From: JBDSSS01 sp963764195
GTDB taxonomy: Bacteria; Actinomycetota; Actinomycetes; Actinomycetales; Dermatophilaceae
Direction of reading: 5' to 3'
Assembly (NCBI GenBank): GCA_963764195.1
Contig: CAVXRG010000010.1
Span: forward strand, 1,054,001-1,118,000
Length of the DNA: 64,000 bases
Positions within the stretch are counted from its first letter, which is position 1; the number at the start of each line of letters is the position of its first letter. The position numbers were made by a program, and so were the translations under genes. The notes below the pieces were generated by a model. The model was not told the origin of the DNA. It worked only from the letters and a program-made list of their open reading frames with translations, and made no database searches. Shown here in pieces: positions 32,649 through 40,390 of this stretch.

Positions 32649-34064
32649 TCAGACGTCGAGCGCGAGGAGGTCGTCGATGGTCTCGCGACGCACGATGACC
32701 CGGGCCTCACCGTCCCGGACGGCGACGACCGGGGGGCGCGGCGTGTGGTTGTACTGGCTCGACAGTGCCCGGCAGTAGGCACCGGTGCCCGGCACCGCGA
32801 TGAGGTCGCCGGCCCCGACGTCACCGGGGAGGAACTCGTCCTTGACGACGACGTCGCCGCTCTCGCAGTGCTTCCCGACGACCCGGGCGAGGGCTGGACG
32901 GGCCGGCGAGGCACGGTTGGCGAGCGTGCACGAGTAGTTCGCGTCGTAAAGGGCCGTGCGCACGTTGTCACTCATCCCTCCGTCGACCGACACGTAGAGA
33001 CGCGAGGCACCACCGTCGAGGTCCACGGTCTTGACCGTGCCGACCTCGTAGAGGGTGAACGTGCTCGGGCCCGCGATCGCGCGACCCGGCTCGATGGAGA
33101 TCCTCGGGACCGACAGGCCCTCGGCCCGGCACTCGCGGGCGACGATCCGCGCCATCCCCGTCGCGAGCTCCCGGGGCGGGAGCGGGTCGTGCTCGGTCGT
33201 GTAGGCGATCCCGAAGCCGCCGCCGAGGTCGAGCTCCGAGAGCTCGGCGCCGAGCTCCTTGGCGATCCGGGCGTGCAGGCCGAGGATCCGGCGAGCCGAG
33301 ACCTCGAAGCCCGCGGTGTCGAAGATCTGGGAGCCGATGTGGCTGTGCAGGCCGAGCAGACGCAGCCGGTCGGGACGATCGAGGATGCGCCGGGCCGCCT
33401 CGAAGGCCTGGCCCCCGGACAGCGACAGACCGAACTTCTGGTCCTCGTGGGCAGTCGCGATGAACTCGTGGGTGTGCGCCTCGACGCCGACGGTGACCCG
33501 GATGAGCACCGGCGCGATGACGCCGAGCTCCTCGGCGACCGCGGCCACCCGGTCGACCTCCTCGAACGAGTCGACGACCACACGGCTCACGCCGTGCTGC
33601 AGTGCCGCCCGGATCTCGGCGAGGCTCTTGTTGTTGCCGTGCATGCCGATCCGGTCGCCGGGCACCCCGGCGCGGATCGCGACGGCGAGCTCCCCGCCGG
33701 AGCAGACGTCGAGGTGCAGGCCCTCGTCGTTGACCCACCGGGCGACCTCCGTGCAGAGGAAGGCCTTGCCGGCGTAGAAGACGTCGGCGCCGGACAGCTC
33801 GGCGAAGACGGCGGCATACGTCGCCTTGAAGTCGCGGGCGCGGGCCCGGAAGTCGTCCTCGTCGATGACGTAGGCGGGCGTCCCGAACTCGCGAGCGAGC
33901 TCGTCCACCGCAAGGCCACCGACACTGAGCACCCCGGCGCCGTCACGAGCCACCGACCGCGCCCAGAGTGAGGGCACGAGCGCGTTGACGTCGACCGGGG
34001 TCTGCAGCCAGGCGGGGCCCCGGTAACCGTCGGCGTGGAGCGTCCCCGCCTCGTGTGCGTGCAT
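32649..34064 (-). CDS. lysA: Diaminopimelate decarboxylase
   Basis: 471 residues, last step of lysine synthesis, PLP-dependent alanine-racemase fold. PLP Lys100 in FYAGKAFLC, HSHIGSQI, the glycine loop LDLGGGFGIAY, EPGRAI and the C-terminal CESGD active-site Cys motif. ATG 34064 (MHAHEAGTL) has GTGAGG upstream and lies two bases beyond the NrtL stop. Together with hom it covers the lysine/threonine branch. Confidence 0.95.
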   Translation of the reverse strand: MHAHEAGTLHADGYRGPAWLQTPVDVNALVPSLWARSVARDGAGVLSVGGLAVDELAREFGTPAYVIDEDDFRARARDFKATYAAVFAELSGADVFYAGKAFLCTEVARWVNDEGLHLDVCSGGELAVAIRAGVPGDRIGMHGNNKSLAEIRAALQHGVSRVVVDSFEEVDRVAAVAEELGVIAPVLIRVTVGVEAHTHEFIATAHEDQKFGLSLSGGQAFEAARRILDRPDRLRLLGLHSHIGSQIFDTAGFEVSARRILGLHARIAKELGAELSELDLGGGFGIAYTTEHDPLPPRELATGMARIVARECRAEGLSVPRISIEPGRAIAGPSTFTLYEVGTVKTVDLDGGASRLYVSVDGGMSDNVRTALYDANYSCTLANRASPARPALARVVGKHCESGDVVVKDEFLPGDVGAGDLIAVPGTGAYCRALSSQYNHTPRPPVVAVRDGEARVIVRRETIDDLLALDV

Positions 34065-34066
34065 CC

Positions 34067-34837
34067 TCACATCCTCTCCGGGGCGCCGGCCCCGAGCCGC
34101 CACAGTCCATTGCGCAAGACGACGCGGGCGGCCGTCGCTAGCCCGAGCCGGGCGCCGTGGACCCGCTCGACCGACGCCCCGACGACCTGCGGGTGGACGG
34201 GCGCCCGCCAGTCCTCGGCGAGCCTCGCGAGGTCAGTGACGGCGTCGCCGAGCGCATCGGTGCGCTGCGGGAGGTCGGCGAGCGCGACGAGCAGCCGTCG
34301 CTCCGAGACCTCGACGAGCTCCTCCCGCCCGCGGGTGCCCCGGACCTCGACCCCCAGCGCCTCGGCGTTGCGGACCAGCCGGCACAGCCGGGCGTGCGCG
34401 ACCTGCGCCTGCCGGACGGGGTCGCCCGGGGACCGGGCGCCGGGCAGCTCGGCCGGCGGCTCGCGCGACCCCGACGCGAGCGCCCAGGCCGCCGGCGCGG
34501 TGAGCACCGCGTCGACCACGGCGCCGCGGGCCGGCGCGGTGAGGGTGATCAGGAGCAACCCCGACGGGGCGACCTCGACCGCCTCCACCCGCGGGTCGCG
34601 GCCGAGGCCGCGGGCCAGCTCCCGGGCCAGCTCGCGCGGTTGCATCCCCAGCGCCGGGGCCCAGCGCAGCGCGACGGGCGTCACCCAGTCGGAGAGGGCG
34701 CCCGGGGACCGGTGGTCGGTCGGGCGGAAGCGGGTGCCGGGCGGAGGGCCGGACCGTGCGGCGGTCGGCAGTCCGCCCTCCCGGACCGCCAGCGCAGCCG
34801 CGTCCGCGAGGGCGTCACCCAGTTCGACCGGGGTCAT
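34067..34837 (-). CDS. nrtL: ArgS-related anticodon-binding protein lacking the catalytic domain
   Basis: 256 residues. The N-terminal ~110 resemble the additional N-terminal domain of arginyl-tRNA synthetase (MTPVELGDALADAAALAV...RVEAVEVAPSGLLLITL) and residues ~145-256 resemble its DALR anticodon-binding helix bundle (QVAHARLCRLVRNAEAL, RTDALGDAVTDLARL). The Rossmann catalytic core with HIGH and KMSK motifs is absent, so it cannot aminoacylate. Position next to lysA is where argS sits in many actinobacteria. I recall such proteins being named NrtL; function unknown. A tRNA-Arg(CCG) gene is divergent, 160 bases away. Confidence 0.8.
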   Translation of the reverse strand: MTPVELGDALADAAALAVREGGLPTAARSGPPPGTRFRPTDHRSPGALSDWVTPVALRWAPALGMQPRELARELARGLGRDPRVEAVEVAPSGLLLITLTAPARGAVVDAVLTAPAAWALASGSREPPAELPGARSPGDPVRQAQVAHARLCRLVRNAEALGVEVRGTRGREELVEVSERRLLVALADLPQRTDALGDAVTDLARLAEDWRAPVHPQVVGASVERVHGARLGLATAARVVLRNGLWRLGAGAPERM

Positions 34838-34871
34838 GGGCCCGAGTCTAGGCGTCGCGCCCCGGGCACCC

Positions 34872-34919
34872 GGGGCACCGGGGCACCGGGGCACCGGGGC
34901 ACCGGGGCACCGGGGCACC
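34872..34919. repeat. Octamer tandem repeat GGGGCACC x6, G-quadruplex-capable
   Basis: Six GGGG tracts at exact 8-base spacing (34872, 34880, 34888, 34896, 34904, 34912) with CACC loops. Any four satisfy the G4N4 pattern for a G-quadruplex on the plus strand. It lies between the divergent nrtL start and the tRNA-Arg gene. Confidence 0.93.
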
Positions 34920-34969
34920 CGGACAGCGGTCGCGGGACCCCGCATTCCGCGATCGGCCCGCGGTCCTGC

Positions 34970-34975
34970 TAATCT
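34970..34975 (+). promoter_or_regulatory. Candidate -10 box of tRNA-Arg (TAATCT)
   Basis: TAATCT about 25 bases before the mature tRNA 5' end; the -35 region is weak. Confidence 0.35.
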
Positions 34976-35000
34976 CACCGGGCGCACGAAAGTGCGTGCC

Positions 35001-35072
35001 GCCCCCGTAGCTCAGGGGATAGAGCACCGCCCTCCGGAGGCGGTTGCGCAGGTTCGAATCCTGCCGGGGGCA
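35001..35072 (+). tRNA. tRNA-Arg, anticodon CCG
   Basis: A cloverleaf folds cleanly: acceptor GCCCCCG/CGGGGGC (35001-35007, 35065-35071), D stem GCTC/GAGC, anticodon stem CCGCC/GGCGG with loop CTCCGGA (anticodon CCG at 35034-35036, decoding CGG), T stem GCAGG/CCTGC with loop TTCGAAT, discriminator A35072. CCA is not encoded. CGG is a common Arg codon in this DNA. Confidence 0.96.
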
Positions 35073-35078
35073 CCGCAC

Positions 35079-35118
35079 GAACGCCCGCTGACCTGCACCG
35101 ACAGGCCGGCGGGCGTTC
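35079..35118 (+). terminator. Terminator hairpin after tRNA-Arg
   Basis: GAACGCCCGC (35079-35088) pairs perfectly with GCGGGCGTTC (35109-35118) around a 20-base loop that can itself pair in part. It begins seven bases beyond the tRNA. Confidence 0.7.
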
Positions 35119-35145
35119 TGCTGCCGCCGGCGCGGCGGGAGGTGC

Positions 35146-35151
35146 GACGAT
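35146..35151 (+). promoter_or_regulatory. Leaderless-type -10 box (GACGAT)
   Basis: GACGAT with six bases to GTG 35158; no ribosome binding site. Confidence 0.35.
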
Positions 35152-35157
35152 GGTGCG

Positions 35158-35787
35158 GTGCTCATCTCCAAGCCGGTCGCCGAGGGCATCCGCGCAGGCT
35201 CGGTCACCCAGGCCTTCCGCCGGTGGGACGCGCCGCGGGTCACGGTCGGGGGCACCGCGCTGACCTCCGCGGGTGTGGTCCGCTTCGACGCGGTCACCCT
35301 CGTGCGCGACCCCGGGCGCCTGCGCGAGCGGGACGCCGTCGCCGCGGGCGTGGCAGACCTCGCCACGCTCCAGCGTCTCCTCGCCCCGGCACCCCGCCGA
35401 CCGTCCGCGCGGGGTGGTCGCGGCGGTGACAAGGTCTACCGGATCCGGCTCAGCTGGGTTGGCGAGGACCCGCGGATCGCGCTGCGCAGCCGCGTTCCCG
35501 ACGCAGCGGAGCTGGGAGACCTGCAGGCCCGGCTGGCGCGGCTCGACGCGGGCAAGGCGTCGGGGCCGTGGACCCGCGGTGTCCTCGAGTGGATCCGCGA
35601 CCACCCACACGTCGTGTCCACCGAGCTGGCCGCCCTCCTCGACCGGGAGCTGCTCCCCCTCAAGGTCGACATCCGCAAGCTCAAGGCGCTCGGCCTGACG
35701 ATCAGCCACGACGTCGGTTACGAGCTGTCGCCGCGAGGGGCGGCCTACCTCGACGCGCTGGAGCACGACGACCCGCACGTTTCGTAA
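35158..35787 (+). CDS. ASCH-domain protein with C-terminal winged-helix-like region
   Basis: 209 residues. The N-terminal ~60 (LISKPVAEGIRAGSVTQAFRRW, GVVRFDAVTLV) resemble the ASCH/PUA-like RNA-binding fold; the C-terminal ~90 (GPWTRGVLEWIRDHPHVVSTELAALL...RKLKALGLTISHDVGYELSPRG) look like a winged helix. Conserved in actinobacteria with unknown function; RNA binding is inference from the fold. It lies just after a tRNA gene. Convergent with the CBS-domain gene. Confidence 0.75.
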   Translation: MLISKPVAEGIRAGSVTQAFRRWDAPRVTVGGTALTSAGVVRFDAVTLVRDPGRLRERDAVAAGVADLATLQRLLAPAPRRPSARGGRGGDKVYRIRLSWVGEDPRIALRSRVPDAAELGDLQARLARLDAGKASGPWTRGVLEWIRDHPHVVSTELAALLDRELLPLKVDIRKLKALGLTISHDVGYELSPRGAAYLDALEHDDPHVS

Positions 35788-35808
35788 CCCGGGCGACGAA
35801 AACCGCGG

Positions 35809-35824
35809 GGGTATGCCGCTGGGC
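35809..35824. other. Single GGTATGCCG element in a convergent gap
   Basis: GGGGGTATGCCGCTGGG between the ASCH gene and the CBS protein, in the position where other convergent pairs have the full GGTATGCCG inverted repeat. No clean partner arm is seen, so it may be a decayed hairpin. Confidence 0.45.
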
Positions 35825-35837
35825 CTCCGAGCGTCCG

Positions 35838-36875
35838 TCAGCGCTGGGTCGTGTCGGTGACCTCGCCGACGAGCTCCTCGAGGACGTCCTCGAGGAACAC
35901 GACACCGGTCACCTGCCCGTCCCCGTCGACGACCCGGGCCAGGTGTGCCCCGGTCAGCTGCATCGTGGCGAGGACGTCCTCGACCTCGTCCTCGTCGCGC
36001 ACCGTCGCGAGGCGGCGAACGCGCTTGGGCGGGACCGGCGCGTCGTGGCGCTCGTCGTCGGCGTAGAGGATGTCCTTGAGGTGCAGGTAGCCGGCGATCT
36101 CCCCCGCGGCGTCGAGCACCGGGAAGCGGGAGAAGCCCTGCTTGGCCACGAGCCGCTCGATGTCGGCCGGCGTCGCGCCGAGGGTGACGGTGGTGAGCGA
36201 GTCGGAGGCCACGGCCACCTCGCGGGCGAGCTTGTCGGAGAACTCGAGTGTCTTGGCCACGAGGCCGTGCCGTTCCTCCTCGATGAGGCCCTCGCGACGG
36301 GACTCGCCGACGATGTGGGCCACCTCCTCGGCGGTGAAGGCGGACGCGATCTCGTCCTTCGGCTCGATCCCGAAGAGGCGCACGAGCGCCTTCGCCACGC
36401 TCTCCATCGCGTGGATGATCGGCCGGAGCGCCTGAGACATGACGTAGAGCGACGGGACGAGGACGAGCGCCGCGCGTTCGGGGCCGGCGATGGCAAGGTT
36501 CTTCGGGATCATCTCGCCGACGACGACGTGGAGGTAGCTGACGATGAGCAGCGCGATGGCGAGCGCCACGCCACCGGCCCAGCCCTCCGACAGGCCCCAG
36601 CCCGCGAAGATCGGCTCGAACCAGTGGTGCAGGGCCTCCTCGGCGAGCGCGCCGAGGCCCACCGAGCAGACGGTGATGCCGAGCTGCGCGGTGGCGAGCA
36701 TCGAGCCGAGCCGCTCGAGAGCGAGCAGGCAGGAGGCGGCGCGCAGGCTGCCGGCGTCGGCGAGCGGCTCGAGGCTCGACCGGCGCACTGCCATCGCCGC
36801 GAACTCCGCGCCGACGAAGAAGGCGTTGCCGAGCAGCAGCACGAGCGAGACGAGGTAGACCCAGGGACCGTTCAC
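35838..36875 (-). CDS. DUF21/CBS-domain membrane protein (CorC/HlyC-like), short form
   Basis: 345 residues: an N-terminal DUF21 domain with about four transmembrane segments (LVLLLGNAFFVGAEFAAMAV, GEMIPKNLAIAGPE) and two CBS domains from about residue 210 (ATPADIERLVAKQGFSRFPVLD; ATMQLTGAHLARVVDGDGQ). The C-terminal CorC_HlyC domain of the neighbour is absent. Members of this family act in Mg2+/Co2+ transport or membrane integrity; substrate is uncertain. GTG 36875 overlaps the upstream stop by four bases (GTGA). Confidence 0.83.
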   Translation of the reverse strand: MNGPWVYLVSLVLLLGNAFFVGAEFAAMAVRRSSLEPLADAGSLRAASCLLALERLGSMLATAQLGITVCSVGLGALAEEALHHWFEPIFAGWGLSEGWAGGVALAIALLIVSYLHVVVGEMIPKNLAIAGPERAALVLVPSLYVMSQALRPIIHAMESVAKALVRLFGIEPKDEIASAFTAEEVAHIVGESRREGLIEEERHGLVAKTLEFSDKLAREVAVASDSLTTVTLGATPADIERLVAKQGFSRFPVLDAAGEIAGYLHLKDILYADDERHDAPVPPKRVRRLATVRDEDEVEDVLATMQLTGAHLARVVDGDGQVTGVVFLEDVLEELVGEVTDTTQR

Positions 36876-38296
36876 TTCCGGGCCCTCGTCGCGCCGTCAG
36901 GAGTGGCCGGGAACCCGGTGTGGGAAGCCCGGTGGGAGGCCGTGCCATGGGCTGCCTCGGGGACGGTGTCACCTTCGGGCGGGTCGGGGCGGACCAGCGA
37001 GTCGGGGTCGGGCACGAAGCGGAGTCGGTCGACCCGCCGGCCGGCCATCCCGGCGACGTGGACCCGCCAGCCGGGCACGTGGACGACGTCGCCGGCGACG
37101 GGGACCCGGCCGAGCCGCTCCATGACGAAGCCGCCCATCGTCTCGTAGGTATGGCCGTCGGGGATCTCGGCGTCGAACGCGTCCCGGACCTCGTCCGGGC
37201 GCCAGAGGCCCGGCACGGTCCACGACCCGTCGACGAGCTCACGGCCACTCTGACGGGTGCGGTCGTGCTCGTCGGCCACCTCGCCGACGATCTCCTCGAC
37301 GACATCCTCGAGCGTGACGATGCCGGACGTGCCGCCGTACTCGTCGACGACGACGGCCATCTGGAAGCCGCCCTCCCGCAGCTGGCGCAGCAGCGGGTCG
37401 AGGCGGATCGTCTCGGGGACGACGAGGCGGTCGGACATGAGCGCCGTCACGGGCACGTCCTTGCGCCGGTCGTGCGGCACCGCCATCGCCTTCTTCACGT
37501 GGACCACGCCGTCGATGTCGTCCCAGTCGTCACCGAGCACGGGGAAGCGGGAGTGCCCCGTCCGGCGCGAGATCCGCAGCACGTCCTCGGCGGTGTCCTC
37601 GCGATGGACACCGGTGCACCGGACCCGGGGCGTCATGACGTCGTCGGCGGTGCGCTCACCGAAACCGAGCGAGCGGGTCAGCATCCGGGCGGTCCCGACG
37701 TCGAGCGTCCCCGCCTCGGCCGAGCGCTGCACGAGGCTCGCGAGCTCCTGGGGGGTGCGGGCCCCGGACAGCTCCTCCTGGGGCTCGATCCCGAGCGAGC
37801 GCAGGAACCGGTTGGCCGACCCGTTGAGCACGATGATGAGCGGCTTGGCGAAGGCCGCGAAGACCCGCACCGGGAGCGCGACGACCTTCGCCGTCGACAG
37901 GGGGGCCGAGATCCCGAGGAACTGGGGCAGCAGCTCGCCGAAGACCATCGAGAACACCGTGGCGATGACGAGGGCGAGGGTGCTGGACACGGCGAGGGCC
38001 ACCGGCTCCCCCAGCCCGATCGCGCTGAGCGGTCCCTCGAGGAGGGCGCCGATCGAGGGACGGGCGAGGTAGCCGACGACGAGAGTGGTGATCGTGATCC
38101 CCACCTGCGCCGCGGAGAGCTGGGTCGAGAGCTGGCCCAGGGACTGGAGGACGACGCGGGCTCGGGAGTCGCCGTCGTCGATGGCGCCCTGAACGGTCGG
38201 GCGGTCGAGGGCGACGAGCGAGAACTCGGCGGCGACGAAGAGGGCCGTGCCGGCGGTGAGCAGGACCGCCCCGAGGACGAGGAGCCACTCGGTCAC
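36872..38296 (-). CDS. DUF21/CBS/CorC_HlyC membrane protein (HlyC/CorC family)
   Basis: 474 residues with full layout: DUF21 membrane domain (VAAEFSLVALDRPT, FGELLPQFLGI), two CBS domains (~205-330) and a C-terminal CorC_HlyC domain (DGSWTVPGLW...TYETMGGFVMERLG). GTG 38296 (MTEWLLVLG in family style) is preferred to TTG 38323, because a TATAGT -10 box at 38324-38329 would put the transcript start downstream of that TTG. It is paired and coupled with the shorter paralogue downstream, as commonly seen. Confidence 0.85.
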   Translation of the reverse strand: MTEWLLVLGAVLLTAGTALFVAAEFSLVALDRPTVQGAIDDGDSRARVVLQSLGQLSTQLSAAQVGITITTLVVGYLARPSIGALLEGPLSAIGLGEPVALAVSSTLALVIATVFSMVFGELLPQFLGISAPLSTAKVVALPVRVFAAFAKPLIIVLNGSANRFLRSLGIEPQEELSGARTPQELASLVQRSAEAGTLDVGTARMLTRSLGFGERTADDVMTPRVRCTGVHREDTAEDVLRISRRTGHSRFPVLGDDWDDIDGVVHVKKAMAVPHDRRKDVPVTALMSDRLVVPETIRLDPLLRQLREGGFQMAVVVDEYGGTSGIVTLEDVVEEIVGEVADEHDRTRQSGRELVDGSWTVPGLWRPDEVRDAFDAEIPDGHTYETMGGFVMERLGRVPVAGDVVHVPGWRVHVAGMAGRRVDRLRFVPDPDSLVRPDPPEGDTVPEAAHGTASHRASHTGFPATPDGATRARK

Positions 38297-38323
38297 AGGC
38301 AGGCCCAGGTCATAGTGCGACAA

Positions 38324-38329
38324 CTATAG
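38324..38329 (-). promoter_or_regulatory. -10 box of the CBS-protein pair (TATAGT)
   Basis: A near-consensus TATAGT on the minus strand, about 27 bases before GTG 38296. Confidence 0.45.
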
Positions 38330-38423
38330 GCAGCGCCCGACGTCCCCGGCACCTCGCGCCCGGTGTGGTTGGCTTGGGGTTTCCAGCACCGAGCAACCGG
38401 CCCAGCCGGATGGAGGGAACCCC

Positions 38424-39479
38424 GTGACCACAGGACGACCCGCGTTCAAAGGCCGGATCGAGGTCCGCGGACTGACGAAGCGCTTCGGGTCATTCACCGC
38501 CGTCGACCAGCTGGAGTTCGATGTGGAGCCCGGTCGGGTGACCGGTTTCCTCGGCCCGAACGGCAGCGGGAAGACGACGACCCTGCGGATGCTGCTCGGC
38601 CTGATCCGGCCGAGCGGGGGCACCGCAACCATCGACGGCCGTCGCTATGCCGAGATCAGCAACCCGCTCACCGTCGTCGGCTCCGCCCTCGAGGCGACGA
38701 ACTTCCACCCGGGGCGCACCGGCCGTGACCACCTCAGGGTGGAGGCCGCCGTCGCCGGGGTGCCCGACCGGCGCGTCGACGAGCTGCTCGAGCTCGTCGG
38801 CATCCCCGCGGCCGCACGCAAGCGAGCCGGCGGCTACTCGATGGGGATGCGCCAGCGCCTGGGCCTCGCCGCCGCCCTGCTCGGCGACCCGCAGGTGATC
38901 ATCCTCGACGAGCCGGCCAACGGCCTGGACCCCGAGGGCATCCGGTGGCTGCGCGGCTTCCTGCGGCACCTCGCCGACGAAGGGCGAACCCTGCTGATCT
39001 CGAGCCACATGCTCTCCGAGGTCGAGCAGACCGTCGACGACGTCGTCATCATCGCCAACGGCCGCCGGGTCGCGCAGGGCACGGTCGGAGAGCTCCGCGG
39101 CCACCCGACCGCCTTCGTCCGCACCTCCGACCCCGAACGCCTCACCGAGGCGCTGACCGTCCGCGGGATCGCCGTGGTGCCCAAGGGAGCGGGCCTGCAG
39201 GTCACCGTCGAGGACCTCGCCGTCGTCGGGGACGTCGCCCATGCGGCCGATGTCTCGGTGCACGAGCTGCGGGCCGAGCAGACCCACCTCGAGGAGCTGT
39301 TCTTCAACCTCACCGACACCGACGAGCACCGCAACCGCAACCTCGGTGACGACGTCCCCTCGGGCACGGGGGCCCTCCCGCCGCCGTCCGGGCGACCGAT
39401 CGACCCCGCCCTGCTCGTCGAGCCCCCTCCCCCTCCGGCCCCCGGCCGGCCCGCGACCGGACAGCAGGAGCAGCGATGA
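38424..39479 (+). CDS. ABC transporter ATP-binding protein
   Basis: 351 residues. Walker A GPNGSGKT at residues 44-51, signature YSMGMRQRLGLA, Walker B VIILDEPANGLDPEG and H-loop SSHML. It is of the DrrA/BcrA type that powers two-component exporters. The last ~45 residues are proline-rich and unlike the domain. GTG 38424 has TGGAGGGA upstream. The stop overlaps the permease start by four bases. Substrate is not evident. Confidence 0.9.
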   Translation: MTTGRPAFKGRIEVRGLTKRFGSFTAVDQLEFDVEPGRVTGFLGPNGSGKTTTLRMLLGLIRPSGGTATIDGRRYAEISNPLTVVGSALEATNFHPGRTGRDHLRVEAAVAGVPDRRVDELLELVGIPAAARKRAGGYSMGMRQRLGLAAALLGDPQVIILDEPANGLDPEGIRWLRGFLRHLADEGRTLLISSHMLSEVEQTVDDVVIIANGRRVAQGTVGELRGHPTAFVRTSDPERLTEALTVRGIAVVPKGAGLQVTVEDLAVVGDVAHAADVSVHELRAEQTHLEELFFNLTDTDEHRNRNLGDDVPSGTGALPPPSGRPIDPALLVEPPPPPAPGRPATGQQEQR

Positions 39480-40285
39480 CCGCCGCGATCCGCTCGGAGT
39501 TCCGCAAGTTCTTCACCACCCGGCTGTGGTGGGGCATGGCGATCGCCATGCTCGTCACCGGTGCGGCCTTCGCGGGCCTCTTCGCCTGGCTCTTCACCTC
39601 CGGCGGTGCCGGGGACGGTGGGCCCGGGGCCGCCGCCCTGCCGACGACGGACGCCGAGCTCGCCACCGTCGTGTTCACCGCCGGCATCTCGGTGGGCTAC
39701 CTGCTCACCCTCGCCATCGGGATCATGACGATCGGCTCGGAATACCGACACAAGACGATCACCGCGTCCTTCCTCGCCACCCCGCGCCGGGGCGTCGTGA
39801 TGGGGGCGAAGGTCGTCAGCCTGCTCGTCATCGGGGCGTTCTACGGGGTGCTCTCCCTCGCCGGGGCAGTGCTGAGCGGCACCCTCGTGCTCACGTCCCA
39901 GGGGGTCGCGCCCTTCGCCGACCCCTCGATCTGGCGCACCCTGGCCCTCGGGCTGCTCGTGCTCGGCCTGTGGGCCCTGATCGGCCTCGGCGCCGGCATC
40001 CTCATCCCCAACCAGGTCGCCGCTCTGCTCATCTCGATCGGGGTGGCCTGGATCGTGGAGCCGATCGTGGCCGGCCTGCTCCCCCTCACCTCCTGGGGCG
40101 GCAACCTCACGCCCTACTTCCCGAGCCAGGCGACCTCGGCGGCCCTCGGACAGACGGCGAGCTCCTTCGGCGGGACGACGCAGCACTCGCTCACCTGGTG
40201 GGGCGGCGCGCTCGTCCTGGCGGGCTACGCAGCGCTGATGGCCGGGATCGGGACGTGGCGGACGATGCGAGCCGACATCTCCTGA
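39476..40285 (+). CDS. ABC-2 type transporter permease
   Basis: 269 residues with about six transmembrane helices and a TIGSEYRHKTITASFLATPRR segment typical of ABC-2 permeases working with DrrA-like ATPases. Start ATG overlaps the ATPase stop (ATGA), so the two form one exporter. Substrate unknown; drug or lipid export is possible. Confidence 0.85.
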   Translation: MTAAIRSEFRKFFTTRLWWGMAIAMLVTGAAFAGLFAWLFTSGGAGDGGPGAAALPTTDAELATVVFTAGISVGYLLTLAIGIMTIGSEYRHKTITASFLATPRRGVVMGAKVVSLLVIGAFYGVLSLAGAVLSGTLVLTSQGVAPFADPSIWRTLALGLLVLGLWALIGLGAGILIPNQVAALLISIGVAWIVEPIVAGLLPLTSWGGNLTPYFPSQATSAALGQTASSFGGTTQHSLTWWGGALVLAGYAALMAGIGTWRTMRADIS

Positions 40286-40325
40286 CGCGCTCGACACACG
40301 GCCCATCGGGCGTCCAGCGTGCGCA

Positions 40326-40345
40326 CAGGGCTACGCTGGGCCCTG
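40326..40345 (+). promoter_or_regulatory. kgd upstream region with hairpin and TACGCT box
   Basis: CAGGGC-TACGCTGG-GCCCTG forms a 6-bp hairpin that contains a TACGCT -10-like hexamer, 45-65 bases before the kgd start. Which role it plays cannot be told. Confidence 0.3.
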
Positions 40346-40390
40346 TAGTGGCTCCGACGCACCCAAGGCAATGAAAGAGGCGTATTCGCC

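Noticed and set aside
34872..34919. GGGGCACC array considered as a CRISPR or origin iteron array
   Set aside because: No spacers, no cas or replication genes nearby; it is a simple octamer microsatellite.
38297..38323. TTG start for the larger CBS-domain protein
   Set aside because: It directly abuts the TATAGT -10 box, so the transcript would begin downstream of it; the GTG at 38296 gives the usual MTEWLL-type start.
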